Assembly: GCF_001522545.3 (NCBI RefSeq)
Contig: NC_031768.1
Location: 112,013,542 to 112,077,541, forward strand
Reading direction: 5' to 3'
Length of the DNA stretch: 64,000 nucleotides
From: Parus major
Lineage: Eukaryota; Chordata; Aves; Passeriformes; Paridae
Part shown: piece by piece, positions 47,909 through 59,437 of the stretch
Numbering within the stretch: position 1 is the first letter of the stretch
Layout of the letters: every line of letters begins with the position of its first letter
Translations under genes and position numbers: made by a program
The notes under the pieces: generated by a model
Told to the model about the DNA's origin: nothing
Databases searched by the model: none
What the model saw: only the letters and a program-made list of their open reading frames with translations

Positions 47909-50900
47909 GAAATCACACAGTGGAAATCAAAATAGTATTAATTTGTAGGACTGTCTGATATGTCAGTGGCAAAAGGCAGATTTTTAACCAGGTGGGAGGA
48001 AGTGAGAGGTAGTCTCTATTTTTTGTCTAAATATTTTTGCTGTGGGTGTCCACTGCTGGCACTCTTGATTCTTCACCTTCCTCCTTCCAGCTCTGTTTGC
48101 TGCTGTTTTATTTATCCTTTCCTAAGGAGATATTGAAATGGAGCTAGGCTTGGAACGGGAGTTGATTATAATTTCATCTTGGTTTCAAGTTTTGGCAGCT
48201 GAACCTGAAGACTTCTGGAAACCTTGAAAAATATATATGCAAGGGAGTCTACTAAAGCCATTAGTCAATTGGGAAACATCCCCTTTTCCCAACCACACTG
48301 AATGAAATAATGAATAACATGGACAGAAGTACCAGTGATGTCAATTGTTGTCACTGCATCGAAGCTGATGATGAGTCACTAACTCAAATTTATGATCTGA
48401 ACTCTTGCTCCTCTCCATTTCCCATAAGTAGATGTATTAAAATTCTTATTAGAGGACATGGAATTTAAAGCAGGTATGACATGTGTCCATGGAATCGACT
48501 GAAGCATATTGAAGGAACTCCATTTGTTATTAAAATTTAATTGGAAAGATAAGATGCCAGCAAAATGACTGGAAAAATGTAATTTTCTTTCTCCGAGAAA
48601 TATTATTAAATACTTACAGCATAAGAGTCCACGTGGTAGATTCCTAAAGGATAATTTCCTTTCTCTGCTGCTCTATGGCTCCTTCCATTCCAAGTACTGC
48701 ATGTTTCTTTTATTTATTTTCCTTTTATACCATAAAACTCCCCTGTCACTCGCTATATTTTGTTAGGATACGAAACAGCCCACTCAGCAATTGTTTTGCA
48801 TTCACACCTTGCATTTAAGAAGAGGAAAAAGAAGCTGCAGTACAAAGTGCAGCTGAGGACAGGCAATATAATCTGTCTTGCTTGTGTTTCACTCTATGGA
48901 AAATAACTGGCACTATTAATGAAGTCAACTGCACTTCATCCTAAGCAAAGATGGTAGAGTTCAAGTGCTTTTAAGGGAGACAGAAGTGAAACTGGGTAGA
49001 TTTAAATTGTAAACACAGGAAGAGGTTAAAGAAGATTTTTTTCCCTCTAGTTTTGAAAAACATTTAGCCTGGAAAATACAATAGACACATGATTTCCTAT
49101 CTCAGGGAGTGCCACCCTTAAGGCTTACATGTCCCTGGATCACAAAGGGGTTATTGTATATAAGAATACTTCAGTTCAGGCATCAAAACTGAGGAGATTG
49201 GCAACATCCCTATGTACTTTATATCTTAAACACCTTCCCTTCGTCTAAAGCAAAGTCTTACACACCTTTTTCACTTTCTCCTGAGCACTTACCAAGAAAT
49301 CATTTATTAGATTGATCTAAAGGAGCAATAGTGATGTTTTTATAGACATGATGTTTTCCTACTGACTGTTTCCTGAAACCACTGACCCGTGCAGGTGAAA
49401 ATACAAAGTGTACAAATGATGCAAGTTGATGGGGGCATACAGGACACTGGTTATTGATGGGGAGGATGTAGAACACTGACCATTGCCACCCGTGATTCCA
49501 TAACTCTCAGAACCTCTGGAGAGCCACTGGAGAGCCTGAATTAGTGCCTAAGTGACAGACCCAGGTCCCCCTGGTAGAGAGGCCCAGAATTGCTCTGTTC
49601 TCCTTCCCCATATAATTCTCCTATAATTCTTTATAGGAATTCTTCTTCTCATAGAATTCTGTGTTTCATCCTTGAGCAAAGAATGCTCTGTTACTTCCTT
49701 CTTTACGTTTGGAGCACCTTCCATCCATTCTGCTCTGAGCTGCAGCATTTGGCATTGTTTAAAATGATACCAATTTATATTTCTGATTTGTGGCAGAGCC
49801 AGCTGTTCTTTGTAACACAGAGAAGAGTAGCAGTTCCAGTGGTTATTCTGTCATTGATCTAGCTTAATATTAAAGGTGCTTCATTCACTTAATCAGTTCA
49901 CTTGCTCCTAATTAATTTTGCTCAAGCCCTCAACATCAATAATAATCTCATAGGTGAGATTTATGGCCACAGCCATGGAGATAAAGGTTAAATGTATCTT
50001 CTATGGATATTTAGTTTGTCTCATCCATTTTACCAGCAGCTTTTATTTTTTCTCAGTATTTTTTGTTACTCATATTTTATATAATCAATTCAAGTATTGA
50101 CAGTGAAACTCATATTGCAGTAACCAGTAGAGTCTCCACAATTAAAAATTAAATACTACATTAAAATACATAAAAATAATGAATTGAAATAAGGAAGGAA
50201 AAGAGGGTTGAAACAGAGGCTGGATTTGAAATAATGTATTCTTATGTCAGCCTCAGGAGATCTGCCCAGTATGGAAGGCCCTGCACTTTAAATGCCAGAC
50301 TTGTGTTATGCATTGTGACCAAGTATTTTAAAAACTTAAGTAAAATAACAGCTTCAATCACAGATCAGAATTCATAATTCCCACTCTTGTGCTTGGTCTC
50401 TTTCCCAGTGGCATCTCTTGGCCTGTGTGGATTTAAATGAGGTGGTGCAAAATTGGAGCTTGCCTGGGCAAACAGACCTCACTCAGGCATGCTTTAATAA
50501 TGTTGATATTTTAAAAAGTGGTATTTTTTGAATGTTGAACAATGGCTTAGAGAAGATCTTTGGTAATATTTTCTTTTTCAGCAATGTGTTAAGAATCATT
50601 GCAAGGGAGAAAGGCAGTTTGGTTAATGGATGATGATGGAATTGTAGTTTCTTCTGCAGTGGCAAATATGAGGTGAGTGGTAACTATTGAAAACAGAGAG
50701 TTTGGTAATAGGAATAAAAACACAAAAGCCACAGGAGAAACTGAAGTCATAAATTTCCTACAATTTCCAGACTTATCTGGCAGCTGATCTACTTGTGTGT
50801 GCAGTAATCATTGGTTTTTCATCACTCAAATTTAAAAGAGTAAAGGAAAGCACTGAGTGTTTATAAATATTATTATTTACAGTAGCTGATGTGCATATAC

Positions 50901-51005
50901 AACAATAAGGTAATGACCTGCTACTGGGTTTTACTGGGTTAAAAGACTGGCAAATAATTCAGTGTTTATAGAATTAATTTTATCAGATGAGAAAAAAAAA
51001 CAAAA
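47909..51005. other. Unique non-coding sequence
   Basis: No exon or mobile element recognised. The 48000-48960 part is repeat-free and evenly composed, like a possible conserved non-coding element. Short TATAATTCT-like repeats occur near 49606-49635. Confidence 0.45.
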
Positions 51006-51035
51006 AAGAATTTTCTTCATGTGAAGAAAATTCTT
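51006..51035. repeat. Perfect 14-bp inverted repeat, 2-base spacer
   Basis: AAGAATTTTCTTCA and its exact reverse complement TGAAGAAAATTCTT are separated only by TG. This is the strongest near-perfect palindrome in the window and a good candidate for cruciform extrusion. Confidence 0.95.
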
Positions 51036-51765
51036 CAGACCAGGGAATGGCAGTCAGACATGGATTAGCAGGTTTAGAAGAATCTTTAGGTTTAGAATTA
51101 TGTTAATTCATATATAACATGGGGAAAAAATGCTGTGTTATATTACTGTCATAGAGTTTTCTTGTCAAATTCATCAGTATTAAAGCTGCTCTGAAATTTC
51201 AAACAAAGTCATAAAATCACCTCTTCCCCCCACCTCCCCCCTCCCACCATAAAATCCTATGGGATGAGGGAAGAAATAATAGCCTGTCAAAATCTTCAAT
51301 AGGGTTGGAAAAGGACTCTGAGATGCAGGCAGCCATTCTGAGTAGATGTTTTGCCCAAACATGGAATCCCTCATGGCAGAAAGAGGTCACAGAGCCTTCC
51401 TCGGGCATGGAGTTCTCTCTGCAAGACAAGATTTATGGTTTTGTTGCCTGTTCCTCTATCAAGATAATTCTTGTCAATATAGCAAGATTGTGGGTGAAGC
51501 AAGATCCCAGATGGAACATTCTGCTCTTGTGCCAGGTGGGAGCTGATCCTGGGCACTTGGGCTCTCTGCAAGAGGTGTGCACATGCATCCTGCTCCAGGC
51601 AAACCAGTATCAGGGCAAACACTGGTCAGTGGCAAGGGCAGTGTCCTCTATTTTGGATAAACAAATATATAAACACACAAATAACAGCAATCTCAAGATG
51701 CAAAACTCTGTACAGCCACAAGAAATCTTCCTGGTTCAGTTTCAGGGAAGCTGCTGCCAAAGCTG
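51036..51765. other. Unrecognised sequence with a C-rich tract
   Basis: A C-rich tract lies at 51226-51246 (runs of six, two, six and three C). The 153-codon plus frame at 51305-51766 has no recognised domain; its end abuts the CR1 insertion. It is not called as a gene. Confidence 0.45.
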
Positions 51766-52100
51766 AGAATCATGGAATTATAAAACATAGAATATCCTGA
51801 GTGGGAAGGAATTCACAAGGATCATTGAATCCAGCTCCTGGCCCTGTACAGACACCCCAACAATCCCACCCTGTGCATCCCTGGGAGTGTTATCCAAACA
51901 CTTATTGAGCTCTGTCATGTCAGTGCTTGCTGTGACCATTCCCTGGGGAGCCTGCCCCAGTGCTCAACCACCCTGTCCAATGAAGAAACTTTCCCTAAAA
52001 TCACAGTTGGTGATTCCCAGCCCTCTCATTTGTCTGGGTCCCTCTGCAAGGTGTGTCTGCCTTGGAAGGAGTCAACATCTCCCCATTTAGTAATTTCTTC
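51766..52100 (-). mobile_element. CR1 LINE fragment (CR1-X-like), antisense
   Basis: The plus strand shows 'gaatcatggaattataaaacatagaatatcctgagtgggaaggaattcacaaggatcattgaatcc', 'ctcctggccctgtacagacaccccaacaatcccaccctgtgc', 'atccaaacacttattgagctctgtca', 'tgtgaccattccctggggagcctgccccagtgctcaaccaccctg', then 'tttgtctgggtccctctgcaagg' and 'ggagtcaacatctcccca'. Its first part resembles the CR1-like tail of the SINE at 40206, which suggests the same CR1 lineage supplied that SINE's tail. The last 90 bases are more diverged and the right edge is approximate. Confidence 0.85.
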
Positions 52101-55100
52101 TCTCCTGAAATTTCAAGTTCATTTATCTTGAAGTTGTTACTCAGCTAACTCTCACTGTGCCTATAGAAGTTATTTCTGGCCCCTACTCTCCTTTGCTAAA
52201 GGCTGATTCCCCTCCACTGTAAAGGGTGCAATTAAAAGCACAAAGTAGATGATTCGCATCACAAATGAGCCCAGGCTTTACTGAAATAGCTGTGAACTGC
52301 ACAGGTTGAAATGCAGAGACTTGGTCTGTTCTGTAAATTCTCACACGGAGGCTGTTGCCATTGGTCATTTAGACAGTAAAATGTTTTGGGAGGCTGGATC
52401 TCACTTGGTTTGACCAGGCTGGAGTGCAGCAGGTGAGAGGCCAGCACCAACTGGGAGAACACCTGCTCCTTCCCAGAGGGACAATGGGCAGGACAGCATC
52501 CTCTGCCAGGACAGCCAGGGCTGGAGCAGCACAGCTCATTGCATCCCTGGCTCCATCTTTCTTGGGAGGTCATGAGTTCAGACCAGCCTGTTCAAACCTT
52601 TGTCATGTGCAAAATAAAAATAACAACAGAAAGCCTTTTTTAAGGTTTAAACATTTTTAAAAGCCAACAAATCCCAGATTTTTTTTTATATCTCTATATG
52701 CATGTGTTTATGTACATGTATTTTTCATCTTCAGAAGCTTTTTTGCATATGTGCTTGTTTTGGCTGAGGTAATTTTCTTCCCAGTGACTAGTGTGGGGCT
52801 GCATTTTGGATTTGTGCTGAACACAGCATTGATGACACAGAAATGTTTTTGTTATTGCTGAGCAGGGCTCACACACAACCAGGTCCTTTCCTGCTTTTTG
52901 TGTTGTCACATTGGGGAGGAGGTTGTACTTTAGCAACAGGTAAAAGGAGGTGTTGAAATATATATATATAATATATAAATGTTTTCTGCTCCTGAATAAA
53001 ATCCCCAGACTAACTTCTGTGAGGAGATTCTGGAGTTCACAATCTGTACCCCTGGCTTTAAGATTGTTATGCTAAAGCTGATCTTGCCAAATTAAGCCTT
53101 TAAAAAGAAAAGCATAGAGAACAGATTTTTGAACTTTCACTCTAATGTCTTTCTCTTTACTCACAGTTTATATTCGTGTTGTAAAACTTGTGCTTCCTGG
53201 GAACCCTAGCTACTCAGGACATGCAATAAATTCACTGGTTTTAGAGTTCTGTGACAGGATTATTTATGTCCTTATTCCTACTAAAATTTTCCATGGAATT
53301 AGGATTGTCTGCTGCCTATTAATTGCATCCTTATATGTAGCAAGTTTTCTAATTTTGTAATTTTGTAATTGTTTTGGCACTTATCAATAAGAGAAAAACA
53401 TTCAGCTGGTTTGAAGAAATGTGGTGTGCTTAAAAAGAAAATACCCAGGACTTCAGAACTGCCTCATGTCCTTGTGAGCTGGCTGCAAATAGGACACTTG
53501 GAAATGAATGGGGTGGTTTCAAAGGATGCCTTGGCCACTTTCCTTCTCCCAGTGCAGTGACATCAAAGAAATCCCATTTCTCCTGGAGAGTTTGTGTTCT
53601 CCAGGGACTCTTTGGCCTGGAACAGGATTGCACACTCAGATGATAGCTCACAGCAGTGAGTGATGAAAACATTTTACATAACATTTTCAATAATTTGAAA
53701 CCAAATTGAATTGCAGAAGGATATGGACAAGTGATGCAGAGGAGGAGGGGAAGGTGGAGGAAAGAAAATAGTGTAAACAGAAATGAAAACTTACGCAAGA
53801 GCTCAATACTGGGTCAGCCTGGAGTGTCAGATCTTCTGTCTCAGCTGATACTCGGTTCTTAAAGAGCAATTAATGTAAAGCAGGCATGCTGAGAGTATTT
53901 AAAGTAAGAGAAAGTCACCTGTTTTTATTCTTCTCCCTGCACTTTGACTGGAAGGTGAGAAGAGTGGTGTTAACAGGGCTGTGTTCATGCTGCAGTCTGT
54001 TCTCAGATACTTCTGATAAAAGAATTAAAACACACTGCTGAACTCAAGCTCTGCTTTCATACATTAAAAACTGAAGATCCTGGTGGAGCAGGTGAATATC
54101 TCTGAAGATGCTGCTGGTATGGAGTGGGTAGAAGCTGCTATTTCAATCTGTCTTGATTTCTCTCTGTCCAAATAAATTTTATTTGGCAATAAATTTAATT
54201 TTTCCTAGGTTGTTTTGCCTGTGATGGCAATTGATAATCTCCCTGTCCTAATCTCAGCCCAAGAACGTTTTCCAATTTACTGTCTCTGCTTTTCATGGGT
54301 GAGGAAGAGCATGGTGACAGAGTGGCTCAGAGGGAGGCACAGGGTCTGGAAGGACTGTTCCAAACCCTTCTTGGGGTGGTGTAAAAATGCAGAATTATAA
54401 AACAGGGAGTTCTCCTGGTTCCAGCCAGGAGAAGTTTAATTTTTTGCAGTAGCCACCAGGGCTTGTGGCCAGGACCTGGAGTTTATTTTTATACCACCCC
54501 AAATCATTCCTGGGAACAGAGTAAGGGGTCCTTGAGAAGGACCCAAAGGGCATTGCTGGGGTTTTAGGAGAGCTGCTGTGGAGACAGAGGGAGTTAAAAG
54601 AACTGCATCCCAAGGTATTATCCAGATGGTAACATTATATTCTTTCACAGCTGACTTGGAAGTTTAGAAAGCATCTCTCACTGAAAGCAAGCAGGCTAGA
54701 ACTTAAATAAATATTTTGATGACTTTCTTGTATGATTTTAATGACAAGTAAGCTACTATACACTCTAAACTGATTAAAATGTGAACTAAGCATGTTTCCT
54801 TTCATTCAGACACATTAATATTTCTTTATTTGTTTTAAGAAGGTTCTTCCTGCTTCCCTTAAGAGGCTTTTTACTATCAGCAAAAGAGCAAATTGTCTTG
54901 ATGTGCAGAGGTGTTCCTTTAGAGGCACTGCTGTTATGGGATGAACACCATTAAGCTCAAGGGTAATGATAATAGGATGAGGCAAAGAACGGGGAAAGCT
55001 GTCAGAAAATGGAATATATCAGGCCCCACAATGGCATGCAAACAAAAGGAACAGATAAATCCTGCCTAGTTCTTTATCTTTTCTGGCCTTGTTTTCTTTG

Positions 55101-57505
55101 CCAAGTTACAAGGTCCCTGTACCTAATTGTGGATCAAGGTCTTCCCCAGGAAAGAGCAGGGCTGTCCAGCCCTTGGGTCACACCACTTCTGTATTTGCCT
55201 CTTGTTTCACCCTCCCCACCCTTGAACATCTGAGGGCTAGGAATTCCACTTCGTGTCTGTGCTAAAAAACACTTGGGAGAGAGATAATGTGATCAATTAA
55301 ACAGGAAGAATGCCATAACAAAAAAACACCCAAAACCCCCGAAAATACCAACAAAAAAAATCCTGGCCAGCAGAATTTCATGCATGCTCAGATAAAGAAT
55401 GCTTGGATGTAGCATCAAAATCTTGATGTCAACCAATTTTATGCAGTTCCTTAGCTAAGAATTGCATTTGGAGAAAGTAGAGGGTGAATGGGGTTTATAA
55501 GACACCAAGAAATATCTGAAGTTCTTCGAAAAAGAAAGCAAATAATAGATGGGGGAAAAAATACCACTGATGCCTGTATAAAAACAGCAATTCTAAGGTG
55601 TAAATAAGGCCTGAATAAGATTGGTAATCATAATGTATAACATAATAATATAATATAAAATATTAACAAACCCCTTGGCCTTACTGCATACAATTCAGCT
55701 AATTTCTTTGTATCTATTTAAAAAGAAAATAAAAATTGTTTTAATTCTGGTGGTGTTAAAACACTCCAAAACCATGCTTTGTATATGAAAATGGTAGCTT
55801 CAGTCCTGTCCCAGACAGTGGGATTGAAGACCATCTCAGAAAATTATCCATTGTGATATTGCCAGATCCTCTTTGCAGACCAACAATGTGTTTATATTCT
55901 GAAGCTAGGAGAGGATTCAGATAAGAGCCCATTTTCAGTTATTTGTTCTAACACAAGTGACAGGTTTTGCAGTTTGCCAGTTGCTGAAATGCTTTGTATG
56001 AAGATCAAAAGAGAAATGTTTCATTTGTGTGAAGGAGAAGTATTTGTGTGTGAATATTTGGGGCATTTTTCTTATGTAAAATGATATTTTTTTAAACATG
56101 GAATTTCTAGAACTCTCTTCTGAATGAACCAATATCTGTTGTATTTTTTTGGTTCTTAAATGCAAGACAAACCAGGCTGTTATGCTGCCTCTGTGTTTGC
56201 CCTCTGTTTATAAACAATATTAAGGATCATCCATCATCTGCCCTGGACTTCAAAATGATGACATCTGGACTTCATCCTTGCAATTCTGTAGCACTGACAC
56301 TTCAAACAAACTCAGAAAATGCTAAAAAAAGAGCACAACTTGCAACCATTCCACAAGCATAATATCTGTATGCAAACAAAAGCCTAAACCACTCATTTTG
56401 CTGGAAATAATTAAAGTTTTGGGATTTTTTTTTTTTTACTTGTTTTGGGTTTTTTGTTTCCCCTTCCCTTTTCCTGGCTTTAACTTATTGAACCTTTTAG
56501 TTAAGGCAGCCTGAAGGCATGAAATTACAGATGGTGCTCACTCATCCTAAAATTGAAAACTTCCTCTTTCCAAAGGTAATTGTTTCCAGTTGATACTTGT
56601 CACTTGAAGGGGATAAGTCAATCATTTCTAGAATGAAAATAGCTCTTATATTCATGAGAAGGGAAACTTCCTGAAAAGATCTGTGTTCTCAGAAAAGGGA
56701 TTGCATCTTCTTTCCTTCACCTATAATATAATTTTAGGTGTCAAATCCACACACAGAAACTTTGGCAGAAACAGATAAAAGTAAAATGGAAATCACTAAA
56801 AGAGTTCCTTGATTTTTATAGTCTATGAATGCAAAAATATAAGTGGGAAAAGCAGATAATATATTTGAAAATATTCAGTATTTCAAAACTTTCTTACAAA
56901 GGCTGCTCTTAGAGATCTAGAGCCTGAAGCCTTTTGAAATTCGGAGCATTTTGAACAGCAGATCATGGAACAACTGCAAGAGTATGTAAAAACAGTATGC
57001 CAATTATGGTGTGCTTGATTATGTTTGTAACCTTCATTAAAAAAAAAATCCTATATAATGGTATCTATTTAAATAAATATTTTACAGTCAGAAATAAGTT
57101 AGGTTCTTTCTGTGACTTTTGATAATCTTCTTGAGGGCATGCTGACCAATAAGAATGTTCTAATTAATTAGCAGCTCCAGACTGGGAGTAGGAATCTCTG
57201 GTTTTTGTCTTTACTGCCCAGCACAGACGTGAGTGCAGACCTTGGAGGGAAGTGAACTGTGCCTTTTCTCATTTGGTTTAATAAATATATGCAGACAGTA
57301 GAGGCCTGCTGAGTTTTAGGATTTATTTCATTTATTTCAGCTCTGAAGAATATCTCCTTTAGGGTTACAAATTCCTTTTTCACTGAACATTCTCCTTTTG
57401 AGTTTTCTCTCATTGCTTTTTTCTCCCAACTCTTCTCTCTGTCCCTTATTCCAGGCTTGTATTGTCCCTGTTTGCCCTCTTGGAAATAAAAAAGCAAACA
57501 AACAA
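52101..57505. other. Unique non-coding sequence
   Basis: About 5.4 kb with no recognised exon or identified element. 52388-52590 is GC-richer and repeat-like but not matched to a family I know. A TA microsatellite lies at 52958-52980, a GA-rich tract near 53738-53770 and an AT-rich block near 55626-55668. Frames are up to about 120 codons, overlapping, and without domains. Confidence 0.5.
52958..52980. repeat. (TA)n microsatellite
   Basis: About ten TA units with one phase interruption. Confidence 0.9.
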
Positions 57506-57564
57506 TTGACAGCTTCTATTTGTGTCTTTCAAACACAAATTTGACAACTTTTATTTGTGTCTTT
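57506..57564. repeat. 35-bp tandem duplication containing a hairpin
   Basis: Two diverged copies start with TTGACAGCTTCTATTTGTGT (57506) and TTGACAACTTTTATTTGTGT (57541), a period of 35 bases. Between them ATTTGTGT (57518-57525) pairs perfectly with ACACAAAT (57533-57540) across a 7-base loop. Confidence 0.88.
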
Positions 57565-58079
57565 GAGCTATTTCTGAGCTGTTTCTGTCTTCTGACAAGC
57601 AGAAAAGCTGCCCTGAGTGTGCACTTGCAAGAGCTTTGAATGCAAGCTCTCTGAAATGCTTCTGTGACTGAGATCTGAACATCAAGACCTAAATCTGGTG
57701 CTTAATTTGAATCGTTCCAGTGAGCTGGACTCAATCAATAGCTGCCTTTGCTTTATTCAGGAACAAACACACTCCAGGTTATTCCTGGAGTCAAAACAAA
57801 ACACAAAAGCGTTCCTGTCAAAACAAGGCCATTTTCTACTGTCTGTTTGCACCTTGATTTACTTTAGCTGAATCTGATAAGGGTTGTGTTTTAGGACATT
57901 GGAAATTAGCAGCAGCTACCTAAAAATTGTGTTCTCTGAGGGAAACCAGGTTGCTTGTATGTCCCATTTATGATTCATTGTTTCAAGGAGAGCAAGGAGG
58001 AGTGAGGTCCAAAGTACAGCTACATGAAATTATTATAAAATGTTCAAAGAAAGGCATAAGAGCTATAATTCTAGTAAAA
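57565..58079. other. Unrecognised non-coding sequence
   Basis: No element or exon recognised. Confidence 0.5.
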
Positions 58080-58125
58080 GGGGGAGGGGGGAGGGAAGGG
58101 GAAAAAAAGAGAAAATAAAAGAACA
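58080..58125 (+). repeat. Purine-rich tract with G-quadruplex motif
   Basis: Four G runs of 5, 6, 3 and 4 (58080-58101), separated by one or two A residues, meet the usual intramolecular G-quadruplex rule with very short loops, which favour stability. An A-rich purine run follows. It is absent from any recognised mobile element here. Confidence 0.92.
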
Positions 58126-59407
58126 GGAACTGCAGAACCTGCCCCAGTAATGGAAGAGAAGGACTTCACACACAAAAACTCCATGTCCATGGAACACCCT
58201 GGGGCTCCTGAGGTATTACAGGATCTGTCTCAATGCCTGAATTAATAAAACTCAACTGAAAAACTCCTTGTGCTTTTCAGGACTCCTGTTTTGGAACTGA
58301 AGAAGGGTTTGCAGGCTGGAAAGTTTGTCCATGTTTTTTTTCTCCCGCTGTGCCAGCTGCTCTAGGAAAAGTTGTTATCTCCTGCAAATCTTTCTCCTCA
58401 GAAAAAAAAAAAGTGTATTTTTGCTGTTTGTTTTGGTTGGGTTTTTTTCACTTTCAGGATTGATTCACACAAGTAAAAACCTCATTTCTGTTTTAACAGA
58501 ATTCTAAGGGATATAAAACCACTTGTAAATCCCTCTACTTTCTGAAAAAGGACTTAAGGGCTAACAAAGTTAAGGAGGCCACTTTAAAATGAAAATAAAA
58601 GATAAAGCACAGCATGTGCCCAAGTATTTTGCTGACTATGATAAAATTAAGCATATTCTTGAGTGAAATGGGGCCAAAATATCCTCGTTCTCCCTGCTGG
58701 AAGGTTCAGGGGGGATGGAGGTGCCAAGGGAAGGCTTTTAAACAAAGCTGTGTTAAGTGAGTAACTCCAGTTTCCAGGCACAGTCTGTTTATGAGAGACT
58801 GAGGCTGGCCAATGATAAACACACTGCAGAGGAACTCTTTGGAATTATTTCATGCTTCCAATGCAAACTTAGTGAAAAATATCAATTAAACCCATGAGTC
58901 TTAGGAAATTACGCATAGCTTTTGTATATCTTCACAATATAATTTAAATTGTTCTTTTAATTAAGATTTCTTGATGATGAAACTAAAAGCATAATGTTTA
59001 ACATAATTTAAGTTCAAAGCTGAAGAGAAAACCCAAAGAGTTTTACCTTTAGTGGCTCCAGTTCTCCTCTCCATCCCACTCTGGGGAGGAGGGAGTGGTT
59101 TTACTGGGAGGACTAAATGGGAGAATACCATTCCCAAATCATGACATGACCCTCTAAAAAAGTAATGACTGAAATTTTGTTTTTTTCTGTCTGTAGTTAA
59201 AGACAGAATAACCAGAACTGCATTAACTGAGCAAAGACTGTTTGCTCTTTGTGAAATTTGGTTAGTTTCAAAACATACAGGTAGTAGGTAAGTATCATGA
59301 TCAAGCAATATACAGAAAATTTGCCCATGAATGACGGAGTATTTGCAGAGAGATTGAAAATCAGTTTCAATCAATCCAATTTTAAAAGTTGGTAATGAGA
59401 ACCTTGG
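58126..59407. other. Unrecognised non-coding sequence
   Basis: No element or exon recognised. The 149-codon minus frame at 58961-59410 shows no domain and contains no splice or promoter support. Confidence 0.5.
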
Positions 59408-59437
59408 CACTCAGCACCTTGGCACTCAGGCAGGTCT
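59408..59437. repeat. 15-bp tandem duplication
   Basis: The unit CACCTTGGCACTCAG-type sequence occurs twice in tandem with near-identity (GGCACTCAGCACCTTGGCACTCAGG). The edges are approximate. Confidence 0.7.

Noticed and set aside
51305..51766. 153-codon plus-strand open frame
   Set aside because: No recognisable family; overlapping frames are also open and it runs up to the CR1 insertion. Chance length for this window.
58961..59410. 149-codon minus-strand open frame
   Set aside because: No recognisable domain; composition follows the local AT-rich DNA.
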